A DNA stretch of 64,000 nucleotides, taken from the NCBI GenBank assembly GCA_024235395.1, contig JACKMK010000004.1, forward strand, positions 682,001 through 746,000, written 5' to 3'. The notes beneath the pieces are model-generated. The model saw only the letters and a list, made by a program, of their open reading frames with translations, made no database searches and was not told the DNA's origin. The first letter of the stretch is position 1, and each line of letters starts with the position of its first letter. Both the position numbers and the translations under genes were made by a program. Below, in pieces: positions 52,201-60,495 of the stretch. The stretch is from Chromatiaceae bacterium (GTDB lineage: Bacteria > Pseudomonadota > Gammaproteobacteria > Chromatiales > Chromatiaceae).

Positions 52201-54843
52201 TGCTACATCGGGTTCTGGTGTCGTCCTATTGACGAGAGCTTCGCCTACTCGCGAGAAGCATATAACACAGGCGTCGAATCAGGCGATTTCGTTTACGCGG
52301 CGTATGGCTGTTTTCACGAAAGCTGGCATGCGCTCTTCGCCGGAATGAACCTGTGCGAATATGAAAAAGACTACGGCGACAAGCTCGGGTTCCTCGAACG
52401 CGCGGGAAACCGAAGCTTTCGCGATGCGCATCAGTTGATGCTGCAATGGGGAAAAAGCATCCAGGGGAAGACCCACTCACCAGGCGAACTGGTCAGTGTG
52501 CAGTTCGACGAATCTTTGTACCTTAGCCTGTATCGCGAGTCCGAGTTCTTCGTTGCTTTCCACCACATCGCAAAGCTTCACCTGCTTTACCTGTTCGGCG
52601 ACTACAGCGGCGCACGCGACATGGCCGACCAAGCGCAGTCGGTCGCGCTTGGTATCCGCGGGATGATTTGGGACGCGTGGTTATGCCTGTATCGCGGACT
52701 GACTATCACCGCGTGGCACGCTGAGAACGGCACAGTAAACGAGCTTGAAAGAGAGCAACTCCGCCAATCCATCGAACTGATGGAGCTCTGGGCAAAAAAC
52801 AGCCCGCGGAATTTCGCTCATCATCACCGCCTACTCCTAGCTGAACAAGCGCGCCTCACGGGTGACGTTTCCGGAGCGATCGACTGCTACGAGGCGGCGA
52901 TCTCTGCCGCTACCGAGGCTACTTTCGTCCACGACCAAGCGCTGGCGAAAGAGCGCTACGCGTTGTTCTGGTTGGCAAGGGGCAACACTCGTCTTGCGCG
53001 ATTTTACCTGACCGACGCCATCGCCGATTACGCGCAATGGGGCGCAGATGCGAAGGTGCACCAGCTCACCAGGCGCTACGCCACGACAATCGGACGCCAG
53101 GCGCCGATCAGGTCGCGTAACGATTCCCCCCACGAGACAGATTCAATCGACAGCATGGCAATCGTCGGTGCAACGCTTGCCTTGTCCGATGAACTTGACT
53201 CCGAGCGGGTCGCTGAGGTTCTGTTGGATCTCCTGGTACGGACCGTGGGGGCTCAGCGTGCCGTATTGTTTCGCGTCGAAGAACAGCGGATTGTGCCAGC
53301 GCTGGAGGCCACAACGGAATTCGGACGCACCGTTATCGATTCTGAAGAGCTTGGTAGCTGGCGCGGCCAAGTCGCGGAGAAGGCGGTAAATTACGTAAAC
53401 CATACGCGTCGCAGTCTGCTTACCGGTGATGCAATCCACGATGAGCGCCTGACAGCAGACCCGTACGTGATGGAGCGTCAGGTACGATCGATCATCTGTA
53501 CGCCGATGCTCAATCAATCCGAGCTACAGGGGCTGCTTTACATTGAGAACAGACTTACACTCGACTCCTTTACAGACGGCGACCTTCGCATTTCAGAGAT
53601 TCTCGCCAACCAAGCGGCGGTATCGCTGAAAAACAGCCGCCTGTTTGATCACCTGCAGCGCGAGGCCCGTCGGCGAGAAAACGCCGAAGCACGGCTACGC
53701 GAAGTAGCGAAAGGTACAGCAGGTGCCGTCGGTGAACGCTTGTTCAAGGAACTGGTTCGGCACCTCAGCCAAGCGATGCAGGTTCGTATCGCTTTCGTCA
53801 CGGAGTGCCTGCCTGATGACCGCGAACGGGTGCGTGCACTCGCGTTCATCGACAACGGGGAGTTAATCGATGACGTCGAGTACGATCTCGACGGGACGCC
53901 GTGTCGCGAGGTGATCGACGGCAACGTCTGCTTCTACCCCTCGCACCTGGACAAGGAGTACCCCAAGGAGAAGGGCCTGGATTCATACCTTGGCGTACCC
54001 ATGCGCGCATCCGACGGGACTATCATTGGGCACCTTGCCGTCGTTGACGACAAACCACTGTCGCGAAGCCCCGATGATGTATCACTACTGCAGATCTTTG
54101 CGACCCGAGCGGGTACGGAGCTGGAAAGACAGAAGGCGCAGAGAGCTGCCGAGGAGTCGCAACGCATCCTCGCCGAGCGTGAGCGTCTCGCGTCGCTCGG
54201 GGAGTTCGCCTCAATGATCACCCACGAGATCCGTTCACCTCTTTCCACGATCGAAATGGCGTTTGACTATCTGCGCGGCATATCTCTTCCTGAAAAAGCA
54301 ATACGTCGACTCGATCTGGCATCGATGGAAAGCCAACGTCTACAAACTTTGCTCAACGAAATACTGTTGTTTGCCAAGCCCCAGGTGCTTGTACGGAAGC
54401 ACGTCGATATGGATGTGTTGATTCGCGAATGCCTCGCCACTGTCGAACCGTCGTTGGACCGACAGTCCACGGAGACCAAATACCGATGCCTTGCAGATGA
54501 TCCCGAATTCGACGGTGACGTCGACAAGCTGAAACAGATGCTGATCAACCTGGTCACGAATGCCCGCCAAGCCGCGGAGGATGATCAACTGGTTACCGTA
54601 GAGCTGACCGATGACAATCCTGAGATGCTGCAGATATCGGTGCGCAATCCAGGCCGTATCGCGGATGATGCGTTATCCAAGTTGGCCGAACCTTTCTTCA
54701 CGACGAAGGCGCAGGGAACGGGGCTCGGCCTGGCCATCGTCAAGCGAATTGTGGATGCGCACGACGGCGTACTCGAAATCGCGAATGAACACCAACCTGA
54801 GAATGTTCGCGTCACTGTTACTCTGCCGCGTAGTGGGGGATGA
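49267..54843 (+). CDS. Giant sensor: pseudokinase - AAA ATPase - helical repeats - two GAF - histidine kinase
   Basis: 1858 residues from ATG 49267 (ribosome binding site AGAGAGG); a longer frame to 49153 lacks support. Residues 20-290 are a Ser/Thr-kinase-like domain that has lost its catalytic residues: ATP-anchor Lys is Gln (VVLQ, 37-40), HRD is HRA (126-128), the following Asn is Thr, DFG is SFR (147-149); LAPEQTG is kept. Residues 320-600 are an AAA_16 ATPase with Walker A GYAGIGKTS near 327 and Walker B LFLDDLQWAD near 455. A long helical-repeat region follows, then GAF domains near 1298-1455 and 1491-1615, a HisKA helix with THEIRSPLS near 1652 and a HATPase domain to the end. No membrane helix. 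Partner regulators are not adjacent. Confidence 0.88.
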   Translation: MNHAKDECSAFSSEKESFRCGDRIVYRAVRLDDGAPVVLQLYEGQEPIQAVQEEVELLSGIHPASILPPLAITKFKGTNSLVLQDPGGEFLSMQLPNGPMKIDAFLDLAIATAQSLSKVHEAGIVHRAIRPDTLFVESSGDRVRLTSFRNATVLPRSSQRLLPQQFGDGSLPYLAPEQTGRVNRQVDRRADIYAVGVVLYRLLTGTLPFGSDHPLDVIHGHMAREPLAPTELNASVPQPISAIVMKLLQKNAEDRYRSAHGMLADLVRCREHFKNTGRIEPFRLAEHDLVEHLEIPEKLYGRGQAIEQLVAAFERVRRGSVELLTVTGYAGIGKTSLVLALQEPVLAAKGYFASGKFDQLARDEPYSALIQALTDLVRQLLTEDDATIGVWRESILKALGENAQVVLDVIPDLIYVVGPQPPAPKLGPTENRNRLELQFQRLFTVLGAHVHPLVLFLDDLQWADSASLSLIVSLLVHAEPECFLLVGAYRDNEVPPHHPLQLTFRALQDAGAPMSQCVLGPLELGEISKMLVDTLHHPTNRVHSLALLVHEKTLGNPFFARTFVESAFTDGLLQFDKQKGWRWDADKIRHAQPTDNVIDLLASTIGRLPTKSREVMELAACMGNRFNVQTLSTIAEADPKLIRRWLVSPLNKGLIEAALSSDFAFCHDRIQEAAYRLIAADQRDQLHLHIGTLLLQQVEGDPSGELLFDITDHLNHALNLVEDRKQRHLIARLNLNAANCARRSAAFEAALRYYDHGIQWLSDDDWTTDYHLSFTLFLGRAEAAFLCGQAGVAESDTRALLERATTSLERGEVYALKMIQYENSGRFVESVAAGKSALSLFGIEFPSDQALAMQTIDAALADIQQALADRATSELIELPSMEDPESRMSMRLLMTLWPSAYIAGDKALTVLIAARMVSLSLKYGNSPESAYGYVTHAITLGAVKRNYSAAYAYGRLALEINRKFDDLRSRAKINHMFSCYIGFWCRPIDESFAYSREAYNTGVESGDFVYAAYGCFHESWHALFAGMNLCEYEKDYGDKLGFLERAGNRSFRDAHQLMLQWGKSIQGKTHSPGELVSVQFDESLYLSLYRESEFFVAFHHIAKLHLLYLFGDYSGARDMADQAQSVALGIRGMIWDAWLCLYRGLTITAWHAENGTVNELEREQLRQSIELMELWAKNSPRNFAHHHRLLLAEQARLTGDVSGAIDCYEAAISAATEATFVHDQALAKERYALFWLARGNTRLARFYLTDAIADYAQWGADAKVHQLTRRYATTIGRQAPIRSRNDSPHETDSIDSMAIVGATLALSDELDSERVAEVLLDLLVRTVGAQRAVLFRVEEQRIVPALEATTEFGRTVIDSEELGSWRGQVAEKAVNYVNHTRRSLLTGDAIHDERLTADPYVMERQVRSIICTPMLNQSELQGLLYIENRLTLDSFTDGDLRISEILANQAAVSLKNSRLFDHLQREARRRENAEARLREVAKGTAGAVGERLFKELVRHLSQAMQVRIAFVTECLPDDRERVRALAFIDNGELIDDVEYDLDGTPCREVIDGNVCFYPSHLDKEYPKEKGLDSYLGVPMRASDGTIIGHLAVVDDKPLSRSPDDVSLLQIFATRAGTELERQKAQRAAEESQRILAERERLASLGEFASMITHEIRSPLSTIEMAFDYLRGISLPEKAIRRLDLASMESQRLQTLLNEILLFAKPQVLVRKHVDMDVLIRECLATVEPSLDRQSTETKYRCLADDPEFDGDVDKLKQMLINLVTNARQAAEDDQLVTVELTDDNPEMLQISVRNPGRIADDALSKLAEPFFTTKAQGTGLGLAIVKRIVDAHDGVLEIANEHQPENVRVTVTLPRSGG

Positions 54844-54876
54844 GACGTCCGATGTCGCGCGGTCTCCCTCTCGGCC

Positions 54877-55266
54877 TCAGACTACCAGCACGCGCGCCGC
54901 TTCGTCGCGCGAATAGAAACGGCCGAAGCGAATAAACCCGGCCACGACACCTTGGCAAGCTCTTGTCGCAAGCCCTTCGGTGTTGCGCTCAGCGATCCAT
55001 TCTTCGGGCAGCCCCTCCAGGGCGTGGAATGGGGCCGGCAAGCCGTTCGCGAACCGGGAACGTACAGCGACACCCGAACGCGTATCGAGAAATCCCGGCA
55101 CGAAACCGGCCCCACAGTTGTTGGCACTGACGCCACCAGTACCCGCGTACGCCCGATTCTGTTGCCGCAGCTCCTTTTGGTCGAGCGAGCAGTCAGCAGC
55201 TTGCTTGTGGGTGCCGTAAACGTGACAGGTGGCACTGTCGAGATCCTTGATTGTCGATGCGTTCAT
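54877..55266 (-). CDS. Conserved hypothetical protein, 129 residues
   Basis: ATG 55266 is favoured (MNASTIKDLDSATCHVYGTHK); a frame from 55527 is possible but its extra part has no support. The end of the sequence is distinctive: CGAGFVPGFLDTRSGVAVRSRFANGLPAPFHALEGLPEEWIAERN and GVVAGFIRFGRFYSRDEAARVLV. I believe such a domain occurs in several betaproteobacteria and gammaproteobacteria, without an assigned function. There are three Cys and no signal peptide. It converges on the giant kinase gene with a 33 bp gap. It is divergent from the sigma-region-4-like gene. Confidence 0.5.
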   Translation of the reverse strand: MNASTIKDLDSATCHVYGTHKQAADCSLDQKELRQQNRAYAGTGGVSANNCGAGFVPGFLDTRSGVAVRSRFANGLPAPFHALEGLPEEWIAERNTEGLATRACQGVVAGFIRFGRFYSRDEAARVLVV

Positions 55267-55622
55267 GATGCGTGCTCCCTTTTGCGTCTTACCCGGTTCG
55301 AGAACCTTGACCGAGGAGAAGCACACAGCATGCCAGCGCGGCCCATCACCTGACGATGCAGGCAGAACCCTGTGAATCCATTGCCGTAGTGCATCTACAA
55401 GGGTGCTGGCAGTCAAAGGCGCGGCCCGGTGCAACGGTGAAAAGATCGAAATCGATAACGATTCGTTAAATCGATGTATCGGATCGTTAGATGTCTTATC
55501 GGTGATACATCCGGCGAAGCCTGCCAACCCGAGCTCTGCCTAGCGCGCGGCCGATGGCATGTTTTTTGAAGGCATGTAGGGTGGGAACCCTCTTTCACAT
55601 ACCAAAAACGGAGTCTCGGGCC
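55267..55622. other. Divergent intergenic region with tandem repeats
   Basis: About 355 bp between the 129-residue protein gene and the sigma-region-4-like gene. The notable part is 55451-55490, annotated separately. The remainder has no gene or hairpin that I can support. GGTGATAC at 55502-55509 and GTATCGG at 55477-55483 add a GTATC/GATAC inverted repeat around the second unit. Confidence 0.45.
55451..55490. promoter_or_regulatory. Imperfect 20-bp tandem repeat containing a perfect TAACG-N3-CGTTA site
   Basis: AATCGATAACGATTCGTTA (55451-55469) and the next unit, 55470-55490, share AATCGAT at the start and ATCGTTA or TTCGTTA at the end. The first unit holds TAACGATTCGTTA (55457-55469), a perfect inverted repeat resembling the pair at 42329-42354 before the other sigma-like gene. 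The second ends in TATCGGATCGTTA (55478-55490), a 12 of 13 match to 46839-46851. CGTTA elements are 21 bp apart, two helical turns. Confidence 0.5.
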
Positions 55623-55856
55623 ATGCATCCGACTATGTTCAGACCGCTCACCCGGCTGTTTTCAGACCGTCCGCTGCGGAAACTCCGCAGCGCCCTGTCG
55701 GCACTCCCGAACAATCTGCTGGAACCATTGCGACTTCAGGTCGTAGATGGATACAGCATGAGAGAGATCGCTGACCATCTGGGGATCAGTATCGAACAAG
55801 CAACGTACCGTGTACGTCGCGCACGGTGCACAGTGTACGGCGTAGTTGCCAACTGA
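55623..55856 (+). CDS. Isolated sigma-70 region 4-like helix-turn-helix protein
   Basis: 77 residues from ATG 55623. After a basic leader (MHPTMFRPLTRLFSDRPLRKLRSAL), residues 27-68 read LPNNLLEPLRLQVVDGYSMR then EIADHLGISIEQATYRVRRA, the sigma region 4 helix-turn-helix that normally contacts the -35 element. No region 2 is present, so it cannot be a working sigma factor alone. It resembles the same region of the sigma-like protein at 42470 (LPPECREPLPVQLVYGYSPK). It may be a fragment of an ECF gene or a small DNA-binding regulator. A start at 55554 would add 23 residues. Confidence 0.65.
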   Translation: MHPTMFRPLTRLFSDRPLRKLRSALSALPNNLLEPLRLQVVDGYSMREIADHLGISIEQATYRVRRARCTVYGVVAN

Positions 55857-55891
55857 GGAGTTCGTTGGGCGAGCTCTGCCCGACAACCCCG

Positions 55892-57406
55892 TCAGTTCGA
55901 GTGTGCCTGAACCGGCGGAAACAATTCGTCGAGCGATCGCGTCATTCCATCCGACTGTACGACGCGGGCGTGAAAACGCCGCAGCTCGCGTGGATGGCGA
56001 ACGCCACATGAGTGCGCGATGACACCCACCTCGTAGTTCATATTCTTTACATAGTCTGCGACACGCTGAGCTTTCGTCGGCGGATGAAGACCTTTCTGCA
56101 ACTTGGGATCGTGGGTCGTGATGCCAGTTGGGCAGGTGTTCTTATTGCACTGCAAGGCTTGAATACAACCCAGGGCAAACATGAACCCACGGGCTGAGCA
56201 GACGAAATCGGCACCCATGCACAATGCCCATGCAACATCCGCCGGGGTAACCAGCTTGCCCGACGCAATCACTTTCACGCGTTCACGCAGGCCGTACTGT
56301 CCAAGCTTGTCGATCAGCACTGGCAGACTTTCTCGCAGCGGCAAGCCCATATCATCGATCAGCGGCATGGGCGCAGCGCCCGTTCCACCGTCCGCGCTGT
56401 CGACGGTGATGAAGTCCGGTGCGCTCTCAGACCCCCGTTTTTGTATTTCCAAGAAAAGTTCGTCGAGCCATCCATATGAACCGATGACGGTCTTGAATCC
56501 AACAGGCTTACCACTCGCTTCACGGACATGATTGATCACGTCCAGCAAATCCATATTGTTGGTTATATCGTGATGGCGATTTGGGCTGATCGCGTCTTCC
56601 CCTTCCCGAATGCCCCGAATCCCGGCGATCTCTGCTGTCACCTTGGCGCCGGGCAGAATCCCACCTTTGCCCGGCTTGGCTCCCTGGCTCAGCTTCAGCT
56701 CGAACATGCGAACCTGTGGATGCGCTGCTACTTCACGCAGTCTGTCATCATTCAAGTTACCGTCAAGGTCGCGGACACCGTTCTTGGCAGTACCGATCTG
56801 GAACACGACGTCGGCACCGGATTCCAGGTGATATGGCGACAGCCCCCCTTCCCCGGTATTCATCCAGCAGCCTGCCTTGGACGCCCCCTGCCCCAACGCC
56901 TGAACAGCTGGCTTTGAGATGGCCCCGTAGCTCATACCCGATACGTTGAACAAGGAAGCAGTGGTATAGGGGTGCCTCGTATTCGCACCGATCGTCACCG
57001 GCTGAGCCGGTACGGCATCCTCTCCCAATGTCGGAAACGGGCAGTTCGCAAACATCACCTGGCCCACCGCAGCGATATTCCGCGTCGACCCAAACGCGAC
57101 GGTATTGTCAATGTTCTTTGCCGCACGGTAGATCCAAGAGCGCTGCGCTCGATTGAACGGCAGCTCCTCTCTGTCCATCGCAAAGAAGTACTGGCGAAAG
57201 AATTCGCCGAGTTTCTCAAACAAGTATCGAAAACGGCCAATGACGGGATAATTGCGGCGGATGGCCTGTTTCGTCTGCGAAACATCGACGACATACGCTA
57301 TCACTGCCCACAAGGCGACAGCACCGACAGCCAGGATGAAGGCCGCGGCCATCACCTCCAATGCCGTCAACAGAAAATCTTGGGTCTCTTGCGACATCAG
57401 TTCCAT
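55892..57406 (-). CDS. FMN-binding glutamate-synthase-family oxidoreductase with N-terminal membrane anchor
   Basis: 504 residues. One membrane helix at 10-40 (DFLLTALEVMAAAFILAVGAVALWAVIAYVV) is followed by a GltS-type FMN barrel: NVSGMSYGAISKPAVQALGQGASKAGCWMNTGEGGLSPYHL, LKLSQGAKPGKGGILPGAKVT, DFITVDSADGGTGAAPMPLIDDMG and the Cys-rich NKNTCPTGITTHDPKLQKG, which in glutamate synthase helps hold a 3Fe-4S cluster. The glutaminase domain is absent, so it does not make glutamate by itself. These stand-alone proteins have unknown electron donors. It follows the aldehyde dehydrogenase gene by 3 bp in one operon. Confidence 0.88.
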   Translation of the reverse strand: MELMSQETQDFLLTALEVMAAAFILAVGAVALWAVIAYVVDVSQTKQAIRRNYPVIGRFRYLFEKLGEFFRQYFFAMDREELPFNRAQRSWIYRAAKNIDNTVAFGSTRNIAAVGQVMFANCPFPTLGEDAVPAQPVTIGANTRHPYTTASLFNVSGMSYGAISKPAVQALGQGASKAGCWMNTGEGGLSPYHLESGADVVFQIGTAKNGVRDLDGNLNDDRLREVAAHPQVRMFELKLSQGAKPGKGGILPGAKVTAEIAGIRGIREGEDAISPNRHHDITNNMDLLDVINHVREASGKPVGFKTVIGSYGWLDELFLEIQKRGSESAPDFITVDSADGGTGAAPMPLIDDMGLPLRESLPVLIDKLGQYGLRERVKVIASGKLVTPADVAWALCMGADFVCSARGFMFALGCIQALQCNKNTCPTGITTHDPKLQKGLHPPTKAQRVADYVKNMNYEVGVIAHSCGVRHPRELRRFHARVVQSDGMTRSLDELFPPVQAHSN

Positions 57407-57409
57407 ATC

Positions 57410-58873
57410 TCAACCCCCGCGATGTTGACCAGCCGCAAGCGCTGGCGAGTTGAACACCAGCATCTTTTCGACACGCATATCGTTGAAGCTGTGTGGGATA
57501 CCCCCAATACCCAGGCCCGACTGCCTTAAACCGGCGAACGGCATCCAGTCTGTCCGAAACGCTGTATGGTCGTTCACCATTACCGCCGAAGCATCGAGGT
57601 GGGAGGCGACACGTAGCGCGGTGTCAAGATCACGGCTGAACACGGCACCTTGAAATGCGAACGGCAGGGCATTGGCACGGGCGATAGCGTCGTCCAGTTC
57701 GTCGTAGGCATATACACAGACAACAGGCCCGAATATCTCTTGCCTGCTGACCTTGGCATGATCGGGCGGATCCAGGAGTACGGTGGGCTGATAGCAGGAC
57801 GTCGAAACGGGCTCCCCTCCAGTCAACAGCCGAGCGCCGGCATCACACGCTTCTCGAACCCATGCATGTACCCGCTCCACTTCACCTGGCCGAATCAAGG
57901 GACCGATGTCGACATGTTCATCCATTGGATCCCCGACTCGCTGCGTTTGTGCTGCAGCCACAAGCCTGTCGGCCAGTTCCCCGACCAGCGCTCGATCGAC
58001 AAACACCCGCTGAACGGACACGCACACTTGGCCGGCATGATAGAAGCCACCCTTGGCGAGCATTGGGACGATCCGTTCCAGGTCCGCCGTCTTGTCGACG
58101 AGAACGGGGGCGGCGCCACCGTGCTCTAGCGCACATCGCGTCCCGGGTGCGAGCTTCGAGTGCAGATGCCAGCCGACCCGCGAACTCCCGATGAAGGAAA
58201 AAAGCGCCACACGCGGATCCGTGACCAGCCGTTCCGACGTGGCGACCAGATCGGTCATTACCGCCTGCGCCCAGCCCGCTGGCAGTCCGGCTTCGTGCAA
58301 CAGCGCGATAAAACGGAAGCACGACAATGGCGTATCCTCGGCCGGCTTCACGATCACAGGACAGCCTGCCGCCACGGCTGGGGCGACTTGGTGAACGATC
58401 AGGTTCAACGGATGATTGAAAGCACTGATCGCGACGACGGGCCCACGCGGCTCGTACGTCGTGAAGGCCAAACGACCTTCGGACGCCGCCGTGACACCCA
58501 TTGGAATCTCACAGCCGGCGTGATTCCTGACTAGTTCCGCGCAGTTTCGTACGGCGTCAATTGCGCGCATTACCTCCGCGCAAGAATCCTGCAGCGGCTT
58601 GCCCCCTTCTGCGGCAGCCGTCCTCGCCAGCTCTTCGAATCGTGCACTCATGAGCTCAGCCGCTCGCCGCAGCACGGCTATTCGCGCGTGCGCCGGAAGC
58701 CACTTTCTACGATCACGATGTAGGCTGTCGGCGGTTCTCAAGGCCGACTCCACACCCTGCGAATCAGCACGCTCGACGCGCGCTAATTCTCTGCCGTTAT
58801 ACGGGTTGGTAACAGGTAGGAGATCGACAGCAGGAACTGGTTCAGCAAGTGCGTTGCAGATCAGATTGGGCAT
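57410..58873 (-). CDS. NAD(P)-dependent aldehyde dehydrogenase
   Basis: 487 residues from ATG 58873, which overlaps the 3' end of the acetolactate-synthase-like gene by 13 bp. The ALDH fold is shown by FEELARTAAAEGGKPLQDSCAEVMRAIDAV, NPLNLIVHQVAPAVAAGCPVIVKPAEDTPLS, FIGSSRVGWHLHSKLAPGTRCALEHGGAAPVLVDK (Glu general base) and GGFYHAGQVCVSVQRVFV (catalytic Cys), ending GGIPHSFNDMRVEKMLVF. It is closest to the lactaldehyde/glyceraldehyde-type ALDHs. Substrate may be the aldehyde made by the ThDP enzyme of the same operon (inference). Confidence 0.9.
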   Translation of the reverse strand: MPNLICNALAEPVPAVDLLPVTNPYNGRELARVERADSQGVESALRTADSLHRDRRKWLPAHARIAVLRRAAELMSARFEELARTAAAEGGKPLQDSCAEVMRAIDAVRNCAELVRNHAGCEIPMGVTAASEGRLAFTTYEPRGPVVAISAFNHPLNLIVHQVAPAVAAGCPVIVKPAEDTPLSCFRFIALLHEAGLPAGWAQAVMTDLVATSERLVTDPRVALFSFIGSSRVGWHLHSKLAPGTRCALEHGGAAPVLVDKTADLERIVPMLAKGGFYHAGQVCVSVQRVFVDRALVGELADRLVAAAQTQRVGDPMDEHVDIGPLIRPGEVERVHAWVREACDAGARLLTGGEPVSTSCYQPTVLLDPPDHAKVSRQEIFGPVVCVYAYDELDDAIARANALPFAFQGAVFSRDLDTALRVASHLDASAVMVNDHTAFRTDWMPFAGLRQSGLGIGGIPHSFNDMRVEKMLVFNSPALAAGQHRGG

Positions 58874-60495
58874 ACCAGCGCTCCGAGCTTTTCCGTTAGC
58901 TTCATGTTTTCCGCGTAGTCGACGGGGCAATCCACGACCGCGACCGTGCCACACGACAGCGCTTCCTGAAGCACCGGAACCAATGCCTCGGACGATTCCA
59001 CCCGGAATCCGCGTGCGCCGAAACTCTCCGCATACTTGACGAAATCGGGATTGGTAAAATCGATATGGCTATCTCGACCGAATCGCCTGTCCTGATGCCA
59101 TTTGATCAGGCCATAGCGACTGTCGCTCCAAACCAGGATGACCAACGCGAGTCCCAGCCTGAGTGCTGTTTCGATTTCCTGAGAGTTCATCAGAAACCCA
59201 GCATCGCCGGTGATCGCGACGATACGCCGCTCGGGATAAACGAGCTTCGCCGCAATGGCTCCAGGCACACCGATCCCCATGGCCGCGAAGCCATTGGAGA
59301 TTATGCAGGTGTTGGCGACCTGGGCCTGCCAAAGCCTCGCGATCCACATCTTGTGGGCACCGACATCGGAGACCAGAATGTCGTCTGCAGCCAGTACCTG
59401 GCGCAAGTCCCATAGAATCTTTTGCGGCTTGACCGGAAATCCCAAATCTTCAGCATGCTCGTGGTAGTCGGCGTCGATTGCGCGGCGCAGGCTTGCAGCC
59501 CAGTTGCCGGCACGCGGCGGAACTTGAAGAGCAATACCGCGAAGTCCGGCAGCAATGTCACCCATCACACCTACTTCCAGGATGTAGTGTTCATCCACCT
59601 CCGCCGGCATGCTGTCAATATGGACAATCTTCTGACCGATATTGCGATGCCAGAGATGGGGATGATACTCAACGATGTCGTAGCCGACGCAGATCACGAC
59701 ATCTGCACGATCGAATCCGCAAGAAATGTAGTCATTGGCCGCAAGCCCGGTGGTCCCCAGCGACATCGGGTGGCCGGATGGAACGCATCCCTTGGCCATG
59801 AACGTCGTTGCGACAGGTATATTCAGCTTGGTCGCGAATTCACGCAACGCGTCAACGGCGCGCGAGCGAATCACGCCATTGCCTGCCAGTATCAAAGGAC
59901 GTTGTGCCGTCCGAATCAGCTCCGCCGCCTGTGCGATCTTTTCTTCCGGCGGCCGCGGGATACGCGCCTCCTGCACTTTTAGTGGCGCCTTGCCTTCGAT
60001 GGTCTCTGCGGCAATGTTTTCCGGGAAATCGATGAAGGTGCACCCGGGCTTTTCGCCCTTGGCAACCTTGAACGCCTTCCGTACGACCTCGGGAATTATC
60101 GCCGGTTCACGCAGTTGCGCGGCGTACTTCGATATCGGTTCGAACAGGTTGACGAGATCGAGTATCTGGTGGCTTTCTTTGTGCAGACGATGCGTGGAAC
60201 CCTGCCCAGCGATCGCAACCACCGGTGCACGGTCCATGTTCGCATCGGCTGTACCTGTGATCAGATTGGTGGCACCCGGCCCAAGGGTTGCCAGGCATAC
60301 CCCGGGCCTTCCGGTCAGCCTGCCGTAGACGTCTGCCATAAAAGCAGCACCCTGCTCGTGGCGGACGGTTACAAAGCGGATGGAACTGTCCAGGAGGGCA
60401 TCCATCACATCCAGGTTCTCCTCTCCGGGGATACCAAAGATGTACTCGACATTTTCGTTCTCCAGACAGCGCACAAAAAGTTCGGCCGCTCGCAT
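58861..60495 (-). CDS. Acetolactate-synthase-like thiamine diphosphate enzyme
   Basis: 544 residues from ATG 60495 (MRAAELFVRCLENENVEYIFGIPGEENLDVMDALL); ATG 60507 and an extended frame to 60606 are alternatives. The ThDP-activating Glu is in VRHEQGAAFMADVYGR, the central domain has VCLATLGPGATNL, and the ThDP/Mg motif is ITGDAGFLMNSQEIETALRLGL. The family includes AlsS, benzoylformate decarboxylase and Xsc. Since no small regulatory subunit is present and it sits with an aldehyde dehydrogenase and a GltS-like gene, a catabolic 2-oxoacid reaction is more likely than branched-chain biosynthesis. Confidence 0.85.
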   Translation of the reverse strand: MRAAELFVRCLENENVEYIFGIPGEENLDVMDALLDSSIRFVTVRHEQGAAFMADVYGRLTGRPGVCLATLGPGATNLITGTADANMDRAPVVAIAGQGSTHRLHKESHQILDLVNLFEPISKYAAQLREPAIIPEVVRKAFKVAKGEKPGCTFIDFPENIAAETIEGKAPLKVQEARIPRPPEEKIAQAAELIRTAQRPLILAGNGVIRSRAVDALREFATKLNIPVATTFMAKGCVPSGHPMSLGTTGLAANDYISCGFDRADVVICVGYDIVEYHPHLWHRNIGQKIVHIDSMPAEVDEHYILEVGVMGDIAAGLRGIALQVPPRAGNWAASLRRAIDADYHEHAEDLGFPVKPQKILWDLRQVLAADDILVSDVGAHKMWIARLWQAQVANTCIISNGFAAMGIGVPGAIAAKLVYPERRIVAITGDAGFLMNSQEIETALRLGLALVILVWSDSRYGLIKWHQDRRFGRDSHIDFTNPDFVKYAESFGARGFRVESSEALVPVLQEALSCGTVAVVDCPVDYAENMKLTEKLGALVCPI

